From Xylophilus sp. Leaf220 (lineage in GTDB: Bacteria > Pseudomonadota > Gammaproteobacteria > Burkholderiales > Burkholderiaceae_C), in NCBI RefSeq assembly GCF_001421705.1, contig NZ_LMKO01000004.1, positions 31,968-95,967 on the forward strand: a stretch of DNA of 64,000 nucleotides, written 5' to 3'. The position numbers were made by a program, and so were the translations under genes. The notes under the pieces are model-generated. The model did no database searches. It had not been told where the DNA came from and saw nothing but the letters and a program-made list of their open reading frames with translations. Positions 1 through 8,969 of the stretch are shown here, in pieces. Positions within the stretch are counted from its first letter, which is position 1. Every line of letters begins with the position of its first letter.

Positions 1-758
1 TCGTAGAGCGGCGCGCGGGCGTCGACCGCCACGCAATGCGCCTGGGTCGGGTCGCCGATGCGGTCGGCGCCGGCATCGAGCATGAACTTCAGCAGCACGC
101 CCTGGTTGAAGCGGGTGCCGCGGACGATGAAGTTCTCGGCCGTCCATTCGCCGCGCTCGTTCTGGCCCCAGGCCTCGCGCTGCCAGGCCAGGTTGGATTC
201 GAAGCCGCCGCAGGCCATCACGCAGGCCCTGGCGGCGATGCGCTCGCCCGATTCGGTGACGGCCGCGACGAAGCGGCCGCCGTCGAGTTCCAGCCGGGCG
301 ACCGGCGTGTCGTAGCGCACCTGCACGCCCATCGCCTCGGCGCTGCGGTAGTAGGCGTTGACCAGCGCCTTGCCGCCGCCCATGAAGAAGGCGTTGGTGC
401 GGGCCACGTGCAGCGCGCCCGAGAGCGGTGGCTGGAAGTGCACCCCGTGCCGTCGCATCCACGGCCGGCAGCGGGCCGAGTGGCGGATCACCAGGCGGGC
501 CAGGTACTCGTCGGTCAGGCCGCCGGTGACCTTCAGCAGGTCCTGCCAGTATTCCTCTTCGGGGTAGGCCTCGATCAGCACGTCCTGCGGCGCGTCGTGC
601 ATGCAGCGCAGGTTGCGCACGTGCATCGAGTTGCCGCCGCGCCAGGCGCGCGGTGCCGATTCGACCAGCAGCACCGAGGCGCCGGCCTCGCGGGCCATCA
701 GCGCGGCGCACAGCGCCGCATTGCCACCGCCGATGACGAGTACGTCGGGCGCGGTCAT
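1..758 (-). CDS. tcuA: FAD-dependent tricarballylate dehydrogenase TcuA (partial, C-terminus off the window)
   Basis: The enzyme oxidises tricarballylate to cis-aconitate with FAD, feeding the citric acid cycle. The visible part is about 252 residues from the N-terminus. It begins with a dinucleotide-binding motif (VLVIGGGNAALCAA) at residues 5-18, followed by stretches highly typical of TcuA (RNLRCMHDAPQD, EEEYWQDLLKVTGG, FFMGGGKALVNAYYRSAE). The known enzyme is about 470 residues, so roughly half lies beyond position 1. The ATG is at 758, 260 bp downstream of the stop of the LysR gene on the same strand; that gap presumably holds the promoter. The tcuR-tcuA order matches the Salmonella tcu locus. 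A related fumarate reductase/succinate dehydrogenase-type flavoprotein is the only alternative. Confidence 0.88.
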   Translation of the reverse strand, partial: MTAPDVLVIGGGNAALCAALMAREAGASVLLVESAPRAWRGGNSMHVRNLRCMHDAPQDVLIEAYPEEEYWQDLLKVTGGLTDEYLARLVIRHSARCRPWMRRHGVHFQPPLSGALHVARTNAFFMGGGKALVNAYYRSAEAMGVQVRYDTPVARLELDGGRFVAAVTESGERIAARACVMACGGFESNLAWQREAWGQNERGEWTAENFIVRGTRFNQGVLLKFMLDAGADRIGDPTQAHCVAVDARAPLY

Positions 759-1018
759 CGGGTGTCGGGGCGCACGGCGGCGCCGGTGCGCCGGTGGCGC
801 GGTGGTTCTGGGTGTCTCATGGGGTGGGCGGACTGTAGGCAGCACGCCGCACCCGCGCTAGGCCGCCTGCGGCATGGGGCCATCTGTTTTCGTGATGGCT
901 GCCTCCCGGGAGAACGACCGGCATGCGGGTCTTCCCTGCCGCATCCGGCGGCAGCCGCTTCAGCGCTTCACCGCCTCACCGCCCCACCGCGACGGCAGCG
1001 GCCGTGCGGTCCGCGTCG

Positions 1019-1960
1019 TCAGCCCGTCACCAGCTCCGCGCCCGGCCACTGCCCGCCGGCCACCAGCGCCCGGGCGGTGTCGGCCAGCACGATGCGGGCG
1101 GCCAGCGCGGCGGGCGAGAGTTCGTCGTTCGACAGGCTGCAGACGGCGTTGAGCCGCCGCGCCTGCCGGTCGGCCAGCGGCGCCAGGTGGAAGCGGGTGG
1201 CCGCGTCGGCGAAGCGGCCCACCGCCGCGCCGGGCTGCACCGTGGCGCCGATGCCCACGTCCACCGCGTCCATCAGCATCGCGAGCGAATCGATCTCCAC
1301 CACCAGCTGCAGCGTGGCCCGGGCCCGCAGGCAGGCGGCGTCGATGGTGGCGCGCAGCCCGTGCGAATGGGTGGGCAGGATCAGCGGCAGCGCGGCCAGG
1401 GCGCGGGTGGTGACCGGCCGGGTGGGCAGCGACCGGCCCGGAGGCAGGTGCCGGCGCGCCTGGATCAGCAGCAGCTTCTCCTCCAGCAGCGGCAGCACGC
1501 TCCAGCGCCGGCCGACCTGGGTCGAGAACAGCACCGCCAGGTCGAGCTGGCGGGCGTTGAGCATGGTCGAGAGGTGGCCCGACAGCGCCTCGACCATGTG
1601 CAGCCGCACGTCCGGGTAGCGCTCCCGCATCGCCCGCAGGAAGGGCATGGCCAGCACGGCCGCGGTGGTGGGCGCCAGGCCCACGCTGACGGTGCCGCTC
1701 AGCCGGGCCTGCTGGGCCGCGCGCATCGCCTGCTCGGCATGGCGCAGGGTGAGCTGCGCCTCGCGAAAGAAGGCCGCACCGGCCTCGGTGGGCAGCACGC
1801 CGCGGGCGCTGCGCTGCAGCAGCCGGGCCGAGAGTTCGCCTTCGAGCCGGCTGATCTGCTGGCTGAGGGCCGACTGCACCATGCCCAGCTCGCCCGCGGC
1901 GCGGCTGATGCTGCCGAGCTCGACGGTGCGGACGAAGTAGCGGAGCTGGCGCAGTTCCAT
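1019..1960 (-). CDS. tcuR: LysR-family regulator, probable tricarballylate regulator TcuR
   Basis: This 313-residue transcription factor has an N-terminal winged helix-turn-helix (residues 1-60, beginning [14 protein letters not shown]) and a C-terminal periplasmic-binding-protein-like effector domain. I chose the ATG at 1960 because it starts exactly at the canonical LysR N-terminus; the upstream in-frame sequence is not LysR-like. It lies 260 bp upstream of tcuA on the same strand, so the functional assignment comes from position as well as family. mnmA diverges 64 bp away, so the two promoters share this short gap. Family membership is certain; the ligand is inferred. Confidence 0.85.
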   Translation of the reverse strand: MELRQLRYFVRTVELGSISRAAGELGMVQSALSQQISRLEGELSARLLQRSARGVLPTEAGAAFFREAQLTLRHAEQAMRAAQQARLSGTVSVGLAPTTAAVLAMPFLRAMRERYPDVRLHMVEALSGHLSTMLNARQLDLAVLFSTQVGRRWSVLPLLEEKLLLIQARRHLPPGRSLPTRPVTTRALAALPLILPTHSHGLRATIDAACLRARATLQLVVEIDSLAMLMDAVDVGIGATVQPGAAVGRFADAATRFHLAPLADRQARRLNAVCSLSNDELSPAALAARIVLADTARALVAGGQWPGAELVTG

Positions 1961-2024
1961 GGCGGGGTGCGGATGGCCCGGGCCGGGCGCGGGGGAAGGG
2001 AGGGCCGGGATAATCGCACACCTT

Positions 2025-3152
2025 ATGTCCCACCACCGCATCGTCGTAGGCCTGTCCGGAGGGGTCGATTCCGCCGTCACCGCCCATCTGCTGAAACAGC
2101 AGGGCCACGAGGTGGTCGGCATCTTCATGAAGAACTGGGAGGACGACGACGACAGCGAGTACTGCTCGTCGAACGTCGATTTCGTCGATGCGGCGGCGGT
2201 GGCCGACGTGCTGGGCATCGAGATCAAGCACGTCAATTTCGCGGCCGACTACAAGGACCGGGTCTTCGCCGAATTCCTGCGCGAGTACCAGGCCGGCCGC
2301 ACGCCCAACCCCGACGTGCTGTGCAATGCCGAGATCAAGTTCAAGGCCTTCCTCGACCATGCGATGCGGCTCGGCGCCGAGAAGATCGCGACCGGCCACT
2401 ACGCGCGGGTCCGCTTCGACGATGCCTCGCGGAAGCACCAGTTGCTGAAGGGCCTGGACCCGGCCAAGGACCAGAGCTATTTCCTGCACCGGCTGAACCA
2501 GGCGCAACTCTCGAAGACGCTGTTCCCGGTGGGCGAGCTGCACAAGACCGAAGTGCGGCGCATCGCCGACGAGATCGCCCTGCCCAACGCGAAGAAGAAG
2601 GACTCGACCGGCATCTGCTTCATCGGCGAGCGGCCGTTCCGCGAGTTCCTCAACCGCTACATCTCGCATGCGCCGGGCGCGATCCAGGACGAGCGCGGCC
2701 GCACCGTCGGCCGGCACCAGGGCCTGTCGTTCTACACCCTGGGCCAGCGCCAGGGCCTGGGCATCGGCGGGCTGAAGGACAAGGGCGCGCAGCGCGGCGG
2801 CGGCGAGCATGCGCCCTGGTTCGTGGCCCGCAAGGACCTGGAGAAGAACCTGCTGCGGGTGGTGCAGGGCCACGACCACCCGTGGCTGCTGTCGCACCGG
2901 CTGGTGGCCGACGACACCAGCTGGGTGGCGGGCACTCCGCCGGCGCCCTCGCCCACCCTGGCGGCCAAGACCCGCTACCGGCAGACCGACGCGGCCTGTG
3001 CCTACTCCGATGTGGGCGACGGCCGGTTCGCGCTCGATTTCCCGGACGCGCAATGGGCCGTCACGCCCGGCCAGTCGGCGGTGCTGTACGACGGCGAGGT
3101 GTGCCTGGGCGGTGGTGTGATCGCCTCTGCCGACAGCCTGGCCGCCGGCTGA
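2025..3152 (+). CDS. mnmA: tRNA-specific 2-thiouridylase MnmA
   Basis: MnmA adenylates and then thiolates U34 in the anticodons of tRNA-Lys, -Glu and -Gln using sulfur relayed from IscS/Tus. The 375-residue protein has the PP-loop ATP-binding motif GLSGGVDS at residues 9-16 and the two catalytic cysteines in conserved settings, Cys100 ([12 protein letters not shown]) and Cys198 ([13 protein letters not shown]). The C-terminal beta-barrel domain is present and length is normal. The ATG at 2025 is preferred over an in-frame ATG at 1959 because homologues start just before the PP-loop. It converges with the GGDEF-EAL gene, separated by a hairpin repeat. Confidence 0.97.
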   Translation: MSHHRIVVGLSGGVDSAVTAHLLKQQGHEVVGIFMKNWEDDDDSEYCSSNVDFVDAAAVADVLGIEIKHVNFAADYKDRVFAEFLREYQAGRTPNPDVLCNAEIKFKAFLDHAMRLGAEKIATGHYARVRFDDASRKHQLLKGLDPAKDQSYFLHRLNQAQLSKTLFPVGELHKTEVRRIADEIALPNAKKKDSTGICFIGERPFREFLNRYISHAPGAIQDERGRTVGRHQGLSFYTLGQRQGLGIGGLKDKGAQRGGGEHAPWFVARKDLEKNLLRVVQGHDHPWLLSHRLVADDTSWVAGTPPAPSPTLAAKTRYRQTDAACAYSDVGDGRFALDFPDAQWAVTPGQSAVLYDGEVCLGGGVIASADSLAAG

Positions 3153-3175
3153 TCCGCGGGCGATTCGCGGCCGGC

Positions 3176-3216
3176 GTCGGCGCCGCGCGCCGACCACCTG
3201 CTACCAGATCGGTAGC
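3176..3216. repeat. Composite two-hairpin repeat, copy 1
   Basis: A first dyad (GTCGGCGC at 3176-3183 and GCGCCGAC at 3187-3194) is followed by a second (GCTACC at 3200-3205 and GGTAGC at 3211-3216). The same two-part design recurs near 11.7, 18.1, 37.5, 40.2 and 58.5 kb. Here it lies between convergent genes, and its second arm contains the TAG stop of the GGDEF-EAL gene. Confidence 0.7.
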
Positions 3217-5597
3217 GTCTTGCGCTTGTCGGCCCAGAGGGTGAGCCAGGTCTCGAACTGCTTGGGCGAGAGCGGCCGGGCCAGCAGGTAGCCCTGCACC
3301 ATGTCGCAGTCGAGCGCGCGCAGCCGCTGCAGCACCAGTTCGTTGTCGACGCCCTCGGCCACCACCTTCAGGCCCATGTTGTGGCCCAGGTCGATGGTCG
3401 AGCGGACGATGATCTCGTCGTCGCGGTCGTCGGCCATGTTCATCACGAAGGACTTGTCGATCTTGATCTCGTCGACCGGCATGCGCTTGAGGTAGGCGAG
3501 CGACGAGTAGCCGGTGCCGAAGTCGTCGATCGACAGGCGCAGGCCCATGTCGTGCAACTGGTTGAGCGTGGCCAGCGCATGGGCGGGGTCGTCCATCACC
3601 GAGCTCTCGGTCACCTCGATCCAGATCCAGCCCGGCTCCATCCGGTGCTCTTCCAGCAGCGCGGCGAAGAGCGCCGGCAGCTCGTCGCCCAGCAGGTCGC
3701 GGGCCGAGACGTTGATCGACACCGCGACCTCGATGCCGGCCGCATGCCACGCGGCGCACTGCGCGATGGCGCTACCGGCGACGAAGCGGGTGATCGCCTT
3801 GATGTAGCCGGTCTGCTCGGCGAAGGGAATGAACCGGTCGGGCGCGACGAAGCCGCGGGTGGCGTGCTCCCAGCGCACCAGCGCCTCGACCGAATGCACC
3901 TCGCCGCTGGCCATGTCGACCTTGGGCTGGTAGTGCAGTGCCAGGTCGCCGTGCTCGACCGCGCGGCGCAGCTCGCCCATCAGCGAGAGCCGCTCGGGCT
4001 GCACCGTCTCGTGGCCGCTGTCGTAGGGCAGGCAGCCGGCGCCGGTGCGCTTGGCGGCGTACATCGCGATGTCGGCCCGGCGCATCAGGGTGGGCACGTC
4101 GGTGCCGTGCTGCGGGCACACCACGATGCCGATGCTCGCGCCGATGTCGACCACCTGGCCCTCGACGGTGGTCGGCTGCTCCAGCACCAGCAGCACCTGC
4201 CGCGCGATGGCGAAGGCCGAGGCCGCATCGCCGCAGGGCAGCAGCACCGCGAACTCGTCCCCGCCCAGGCGGGCGACCACCGTGTCGCCGCCGGGCAGCG
4301 TGGACAGCAGCCGCCGGCCCACCTCGACCAGCAGCTGGTCGCCGATCGGATGGCCCAGCGTGTCGTTGACGTACTTGAAGCGGTCCAGGTCCATCACCAT
4401 CACCGCGAGCGAGCCCTGGGCATTGCCCTTGGACGCCTGCACCTGGGCGATGGCCTTCTCCAGATGTTCGTGGAAGCGGGCGCGGTTGGGCAGGTGGGTC
4501 AGCGCGTCCTCGTAGGCCAGGCCGGTGATCCGCTGCTCGCGCTCCAGCAAGCCGTCGCGCATCCGGTTGAAGGTGCGGGCCAGGTCGCCCAGCTCGTCCT
4601 CCTGCGGCGGCATCGGGATCGGCGGCGGGTAGTGGCCCTCGCCGATGCCGCGGGCGAAGCTGCTCAGCACGCCGATCGGCCGGGTCACGCTGCGGGCGGT
4701 CAGGATGGCGGCCACCACCGAGACCAGCAGGCCGGCCAGGCTCACCAGCAGCAGGGTCGACTGCACCCGCTGGAACGGCGCCATGCTCTCGGCCAGCGAC
4801 CGCTGCAGCACCGCCACCACCGGCTCGTCGCCCCGGTTGAGCGACACCAGGCGCACCGCGTAGTCGTCGCCGTCGAGCCGCAGGTCGGTGTTGCGGCCGG
4901 TCGAGCGCAGCTCGTCGCCCAGGTCGGCGGTCAGCCGGGCGGCGGTGTCGGCCGGCAGCGAGGTGGCCAGCACCTGCCAGTGGCCGGCGGTGGTGCGGCT
5001 GACGAAGGAAACGTCGAGCGTGGTGGTCGACTTCAGCAGGTCGACCACCCGGCTGTCGACCCGAAAGCCCATGACGATCCAGGCGATGGTCACCGGCGCG
5101 CGCACCGGCACCACCACCAGTTCGTACAGCTTGTCGTCCAGCGGGGCGATCGACGAGGCGCTGCCCTCGCGCCGGGCGCGGGCGATCAGGTCGGGGTAGA
5201 GGAACAGGCTCTGCTCCGAATTCTGTAGCGTGGTGTCGGCGATCAGCCTGCCGTCCAGCCCGATCAGCATCACGAGATCGGCCTGGATGCGGTCGCCGTG
5301 GTTGCGCAGCGCCGAGACGACGGTCGCTTCGTTGCGGGTGGCCACCGCCTCGCGGAAGCCGAAGTCCGCCGCGACCACCGTGGCCGCCTGCGCGAGCCGC
5401 TCGCGGTGGGCCTGCACGATCTGGCCGAACACCCGTTCGGCCACCTGCAGCTGATCGTCGGTATTGGTGCGGGCGGCCGAGGTGATGAACCGGCTGACCG
5501 AGGTGTAGCCCAGCACCTGCACCACCAGCACCAGGGCGGTGAAGATCAGCGCGATGCGGGTCCGGAGGCGGTGGATGCGCAGCCTCGGCAAGCGCAT
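3201..5597 (-). CDS. Membrane sensor diguanylate cyclase/phosphodiesterase (Cache-like, HAMP, GGDEF, EAL)
   Basis: This 798-residue protein makes and/or degrades cyclic-di-GMP. TM1 is near residues 15-36 and TM2 near 281-301. They bracket a periplasmic double-Cache-like sensor of about 240 residues, followed by HAMP (302-355). GGDEF is intact at 445-449 (RLGGDEFAVLL). No RxxD inhibitory site is found at the usual distance upstream. The EAL domain has EALVRW at 571-576, plus NVSARDLL, EVTESS, DDFGTGYSSL and AEGVDN, so phosphodiesterase residues look complete and both activities are possible. The start codon is 2 nt after the stop of the cupredoxin-like gene, making it the last gene of the DUF3034/globin operon. 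Its stop codon lies inside a hairpin repeat. Confidence 0.93.
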   Translation of the reverse strand: MRLPRLRIHRLRTRIALIFTALVLVVQVLGYTSVSRFITSAARTNTDDQLQVAERVFGQIVQAHRERLAQAATVVAADFGFREAVATRNEATVVSALRNHGDRIQADLVMLIGLDGRLIADTTLQNSEQSLFLYPDLIARARREGSASSIAPLDDKLYELVVVPVRAPVTIAWIVMGFRVDSRVVDLLKSTTTLDVSFVSRTTAGHWQVLATSLPADTAARLTADLGDELRSTGRNTDLRLDGDDYAVRLVSLNRGDEPVVAVLQRSLAESMAPFQRVQSTLLLVSLAGLLVSVVAAILTARSVTRPIGVLSSFARGIGEGHYPPPIPMPPQEDELGDLARTFNRMRDGLLEREQRITGLAYEDALTHLPNRARFHEHLEKAIAQVQASKGNAQGSLAVMVMDLDRFKYVNDTLGHPIGDQLLVEVGRRLLSTLPGGDTVVARLGGDEFAVLLPCGDAASAFAIARQVLLVLEQPTTVEGQVVDIGASIGIVVCPQHGTDVPTLMRRADIAMYAAKRTGAGCLPYDSGHETVQPERLSLMGELRRAVEHGDLALHYQPKVDMASGEVHSVEALVRWEHATRGFVAPDRFIPFAEQTGYIKAITRFVAGSAIAQCAAWHAAGIEVAVSINVSARDLLGDELPALFAALLEEHRMEPGWIWIEVTESSVMDDPAHALATLNQLHDMGLRLSIDDFGTGYSSLAYLKRMPVDEIKIDKSFVMNMADDRDDEIIVRSTIDLGHNMGLKVVAEGVDNELVLQRLRALDCDMVQGYLLARPLSPKQFETWLTLWADKRKTLPIW

Positions 5598-5599
5598 GG

Positions 5600-6241
5600 T
5601 CAGTTCCCTTCGGTGGTCAGCGTGAACTTGAGCGCGGGCGAGGCGCCGCCGGCCGCCACCTGCGCGGTGCTGGTCGGCTGCGCGTTGGGGTCGCGCATCT
5701 TGTAGTGCCAGGCGGCGACGCGGTAGCTGCCGGCCGGCAGGTTCTCGAAGCTGACCCGGCCGTCCTTGTCGGTACGGCCGAAATACGGCGTCTCCACCAC
5801 CAGCACGTATGCCACCATCGAGTCGTGGATGTTGCAGCCCAGCACCACCAGGCCCGGCTTGTCGAAGAGCACCGGCTTGGACGGCACGCCCGAGTACAGC
5901 TTGATCTCGAAACGCTTGGCCGGGGAGAAGGAGTAGATGTCGTGCTCTACGTCGTCCTTGTTGGGAAAGCGCACGTTGGTGCCGGTCTGGATCACCGAGA
6001 CCAGGGGCACGAACTCGCGGTCGATCTGGTCGATGGCGGCGGTGGTGCCCGGCGCCGCCAACGCGGGCCGGGCACCGGCCGGCGTGGCGTACACCACCGC
6101 ATCGGCCAGCGGCCGGCCGCGCGCGTCGACCACCTGCACCGGGGTGGCGGCCGCCTGCACCGCCAGGGGCGACAGGGCGGCCAGGCCGATCACGGCGCAG
6201 GCCGCGCGGTACAGGAAACGGGTAGCGTGTGGAGGCGTCAT
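5600..6241 (-). CDS. Exported cupredoxin-like protein ('methylamine utilization protein' family)
   Basis: This 213-residue protein has a cleavable signal peptide (about residues 1-31, ending AVQAAA). An N-terminal beta-rich segment and a C-terminal carboxypeptidase-regulatory-like segment (near DKDGRVSFENLPAGSYRVAA) flank a plastocyanin-like core. Candidate copper ligands follow the type-1 spacing: His100 (DVEHDIYSF), Cys136, His139 and Met142 (GCNIHDSM). Homologues are often named methylamine utilization protein, but no mau structural gene is nearby, so that role is not supported here. It sits 72 bp after the globin gene and 2 nt before the GGDEF-EAL gene. A role as a periplasmic copper-dependent electron carrier or sensor partner is inference. 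Confidence 0.82.
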   Translation of the reverse strand: MTPPHATRFLYRAACAVIGLAALSPLAVQAAATPVQVVDARGRPLADAVVYATPAGARPALAAPGTTAAIDQIDREFVPLVSVIQTGTNVRFPNKDDVEHDIYSFSPAKRFEIKLYSGVPSKPVLFDKPGLVVLGCNIHDSMVAYVLVVETPYFGRTDKDGRVSFENLPAGSYRVAAWHYKMRDPNAQPTSTAQVAAGGASPALKFTLTTEGN

Positions 6242-6313
6242 GCGGCGGTGGTGAGGACTACGGGCGGTGCAGGGCGGGAAGCGCGGACGGCGGCGGGCGA
6301 AGCGGTGCGCGGG

Positions 6314-6766
6314 TCAGCGCGTCTCGATCTGGCGGTGCAGCGGTGCCAGCCGCGCCAGCAACGCGTTCTGCGCGCCGAAGCCTACGCCATTCTTGTCCAT
6401 CGCGTCCTGCAGGTTTTCCACGACCGCGTTGAACGCGGCCCGGTCGATCTGCAGGTTCTTGTGCACGGCGGCCATCGAGCTTCCGGTGTAGGTGCAGGGG
6501 CCGCCCAGCTCGGCGCAGAAATGCTCGTTGAGCTTGGCGCGGAAGCGCTTGATCGAGGTCTTGGCGAAATACGGGCGGGTGCGCGGATCGGATGTGAGGT
6601 TGGCGATGAAATCGTCCACCACCCGCGCCAGCCCCGCCTCGCCGCCGAAGGAGTCGTACAGCGCATCGTCCGCGTGCGCCACCGGCGCCGCCGCCACGGC
6701 GGCCAGGCCCAGCACCAGGCCGGCGAGGGTCTTGCGCAGACCGGAGGAGAAGAGCGTGGTCGTCAT
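6314..6766 (-). CDS. Exported group 1 truncated hemoglobin
   Basis: This is a 150-residue protein of the truncated (2-on-2) globin family. Most of these bind heme and react with O2 or NO in the cytoplasm, but this one begins with a clear signal peptide (about residues 1-32, ending APVAHADD), so it is probably periplasmic. The globin starts at LYDSFGGEAGLARVV. The proximal (F8) histidine is His102 in SMAAVHKNLQI, preceded by the typical GGPCTYTG loop. The distal B10 position, often Tyr, appears to be Ile54 (VDDFIANL). I chose the ATG at 6766 because it heads the signal peptide. The gene is 14 bp downstream of the DUF3034 gene, so the two are almost certainly co-transcribed. Confidence 0.9.
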   Translation of the reverse strand: MTTTLFSSGLRKTLAGLVLGLAAVAAAPVAHADDALYDSFGGEAGLARVVDDFIANLTSDPRTRPYFAKTSIKRFRAKLNEHFCAELGGPCTYTGSSMAAVHKNLQIDRAAFNAVVENLQDAMDKNGVGFGAQNALLARLAPLHRQIETR

Positions 6767-6780
6767 GGTGCGCGGCTCCG

Positions 6781-8016
6781 TCAGAAACCCGTCTGGGCCG
6801 AGAGGTACCAGCCGCGCTGGTTGCGCACGGTGGCGATGTCGCCCAGCGACACGTAGGCCAGGGTGAGCGAGACGTTCTTGGTCGGCGCCCAGGCGACGAA
6901 GGCGTCCCAGGCGTCCTGCTCGCGGGCGAAGCGCAGGTTGTCGGGCTTGGTGCGGAACTCGCCGCCCACCGCCCAGTGGCGGGAGAGCAGATAGGCCGCC
7001 GACAGCTCGGCCTGCGGCCGGTAGCGGTCGTTGCCGTCGCCGCCGAAGCCCAGCAGGCCGAACTGGTTGGCCTTGGTCCAGCGCACCGTGCCGTTGAGCA
7101 GCACGCCCGGCGCCAGCAGCAGCTTCGTGCCCGACAGGTAGAAATCGGTACCCGAATCGCTGCGCGCGCCCACCGAGCGCACCACCGCGCCCTGGCGGTT
7201 GTGCTTGGCCTGCACGCCGGCCGAGACCTGGGGCATCCAGGTGTCGGAATCCAGTACCGCATCGCCCAGCAGCCGCAGCTTGGCGCCGGCGATGTCCTGC
7301 TCGAACCGGAAGCCGGCGCCCAGGCCCAGCGCGGCGCCGGCGGCGCGGGTGTCGAAGCGCTGGTGGGCCAGCGACAGCTCCAGCCGGTCGTTGACGCCGA
7401 CGGTCACCCCATAGGTGTCGAGCGCGAAGGCACCGGTCCGGACCCGGGTGGCGTGCACGTTGGCGCCCCATTGTCCGGTCGCACCGTAGCCGCCGATCAC
7501 CGCCCAGGGCACCAGGCCGCCGCCGGCCGCGCCCTCGACCTGCGAAACACCGCCGGTCAGCAGCAGCTTGCCGCCGGTGCCGCGCGGCGGGATGGCGACC
7601 ATCGGGCGCAGCGGAAGCGCAGGTTCGTCGTCGGGTGCGGGACCGGACGGGCCCGCCGCGGTGGCGGCATCGGCAGGCACCGCGGCCAGCGGACCCGCAT
7701 CGCCCACGCCGCCGCCGACCGGCGCCAGCGAGGCCACCCGCTCGCCGGGCAGCCGCTCCAGCCGCATCGACAGCACCAGCCGCAGACCCGGATCGTCGGC
7801 ATCGGCGCCGGCGGCAGCCGCATGGCGGGCGGCGGGCTTCGCCGCGGCGGCCACCGCCCCGCCCTGCGGCATGGAGCCCAGCACCAGCGCCAGGGAGGTC
7901 AGGCGCGCGACCGTGGGCAGGGGCGACCGGGACGGCGGACGCAGGCGCGGAGAAGGCGGCATACGGCAGAAAAAACGGAAGGCTGCGGACCGGGTCTTGG
8001 GGGCAGGAGGCGCCAT
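6781..8016 (-). CDS. DUF3034 family protein, probable outer-membrane barrel
   Basis: This 411-residue protein belongs to the uncharacterised DUF3034 family, recognised from TGGKLLLTGGVSQVEG, GGGLVPWAVIGGYG and the closing aromatic phenylalanine (YLSAQTGF), typical of outer-membrane beta-barrels. Alternating hydrophobic and glycine-rich strands fill residues 150-411. The N-terminal 120 residues are Ala/Pro-rich with a hydrophobic segment near 37-58 that could be the signal peptide; a later in-frame ATG at 7962 would place it closer to the N-terminus. It is the first gene of the operon with the globin, the cupredoxin-like protein and the GGDEF-EAL protein. The upstream gap to ssb (8017-8199) must hold the operon promoter. 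Function is unknown. Confidence 0.82.
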   Translation of the reverse strand: MAPPAPKTRSAAFRFFCRMPPSPRLRPPSRSPLPTVARLTSLALVLGSMPQGGAVAAAAKPAARHAAAAGADADDPGLRLVLSMRLERLPGERVASLAPVGGGVGDAGPLAAVPADAATAAGPSGPAPDDEPALPLRPMVAIPPRGTGGKLLLTGGVSQVEGAAGGGLVPWAVIGGYGATGQWGANVHATRVRTGAFALDTYGVTVGVNDRLELSLAHQRFDTRAAGAALGLGAGFRFEQDIAGAKLRLLGDAVLDSDTWMPQVSAGVQAKHNRQGAVVRSVGARSDSGTDFYLSGTKLLLAPGVLLNGTVRWTKANQFGLLGFGGDGNDRYRPQAELSAAYLLSRHWAVGGEFRTKPDNLRFAREQDAWDAFVAWAPTKNVSLTLAYVSLGDIATVRNQRGWYLSAQTGF

Positions 8017-8142
8017 GTCGTGAACCCTGTTGGACGGATGGCAACACCCGATTAGATATCAACCGGGTAAAAATATGCATCCTGGCCTGTAAAAGTATAG
8101 GGCCGGGGGGATGCCAGTACGCCGATGCGGCCTGCAAACGAC

Positions 8143-8176
8143 GCGTGGCGCGGCAGCCGATGCTGCCGCGCCACGC
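8143..8176 (-). terminator. Strong hairpin downstream of ssb
   Basis: A perfect 14-bp stem (8143-8156 with 8163-8176) and a 6-nt loop lie 24 bp past the ssb stop. On the minus strand the following bases are only moderately T-rich, so it is a plausible but not textbook intrinsic terminator. Confidence 0.5.
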
Positions 8177-8199
8177 GGAGGGAGACGGAAGCGCCGTTT

Positions 8200-8757
8200 T
8201 TAGAACGGAATGTCGTCGTCCATGTCGTCGAAGCCCGACGGTGCGCGGTTGGCGGCGGGTGCCGGCGCCGGCGCCGCCCGGGGGGCCGGCGCGGGGCGCG
8301 GGGCCGGTGCGGGGGCCGCGCGGCGCGGTGCGGCCTCGTAGCCTCCGCCGCCGCCACCACCGGCTCCGCCACCGTAGCCGTCGTCCTCGGACGACTGGCC
8401 GCCACCGCCGCCGCCCTGGCCCTGCCGGCCGCCCAGCATCTGCATCTGGTCGGCCCGGATCTCGGTGCTGTAGCGGTCGGCGCCGTCCTTGTCGGTCCAC
8501 TTGCGGGTGCGCAACTGGCCTTCGACGTAGACCTGCGAGCCCTTGCGCAGGTACTGGGCGGCGACCTCGGCCAGCCGGTCGTTGAAGACGATGCTGTGCC
8601 ACTCGGTGATCTCGCGCATCTCCCCGCTCTGCTTGTCCTTCCAGCGGTCGGTGGTGGCGACGCGGATATTGCAGACCTGGCCGCCGCTCGGGAACGTGCG
8701 GGTTTCGGGATCGCGGCCCAAATTGCCGACGATGATGACTTTGTTGACGGATGCCAT
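8200..8757 (-). CDS. ssb: Single-stranded DNA-binding protein
   Basis: This 185-residue SSB coats single-stranded DNA in replication, repair and recombination. The OB-fold covers residues 1-113 ([18 protein letters not shown] at the start; [23 protein letters not shown]). It is followed by a Gly-rich and Pro/Ala-rich linker and the acidic tail DDDIPF that recruits partner proteins. I chose the ATG at 8757 because SSBs start MASVNK. It stands near uvrA with an MFS gene between them, an order I associate with Betaproteobacteria. It is transcribed divergently from the CLC gene. Confidence 0.97.
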   Translation of the reverse strand: MASVNKVIIVGNLGRDPETRTFPSGGQVCNIRVATTDRWKDKQSGEMREITEWHSIVFNDRLAEVAAQYLRKGSQVYVEGQLRTRKWTDKDGADRYSTEIRADQMQMLGGRQGQGGGGGGQSSEDDGYGGGAGGGGGGGYEAAPRRAAPAPAPRPAPAPRAAPAPAPAANRAPSGFDDMDDDIPF

Positions 8758-8969
8758 GGGGATGCTGCCTTGTTCGCGGTGGGCGCGGCGCGGCGGAGCC
8801 GGCACGCCAAAACGCTCGATTGTGCCGCATCCACCGCCCGCCGGCAGGCCGGGGGCGGACCACCGGCAGGCCGTGTGGATGCAGAATCGCAGGCCATGCC
8901 CCGCCCGCCCGGCCCACCGCCGGGCCGAACGCCGGGCCCGCCCTACCGGCCCCCTTGCCTGGCGATCCT

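Noticed and set aside
36..3244. Long plus-strand open frames opposite tcuA, tcuR and mnmA (for example 36-1619 and 923-3244)
   Set aside because: High-GC shadow frames rich in Arg, Ala and Gly; the opposite-strand genes have clear family motifs.
5600..6241. Methylamine catabolism role for the cupredoxin-like gene
   Set aside because: No methylamine dehydrogenase or mau structural genes are present; the family name is historical.
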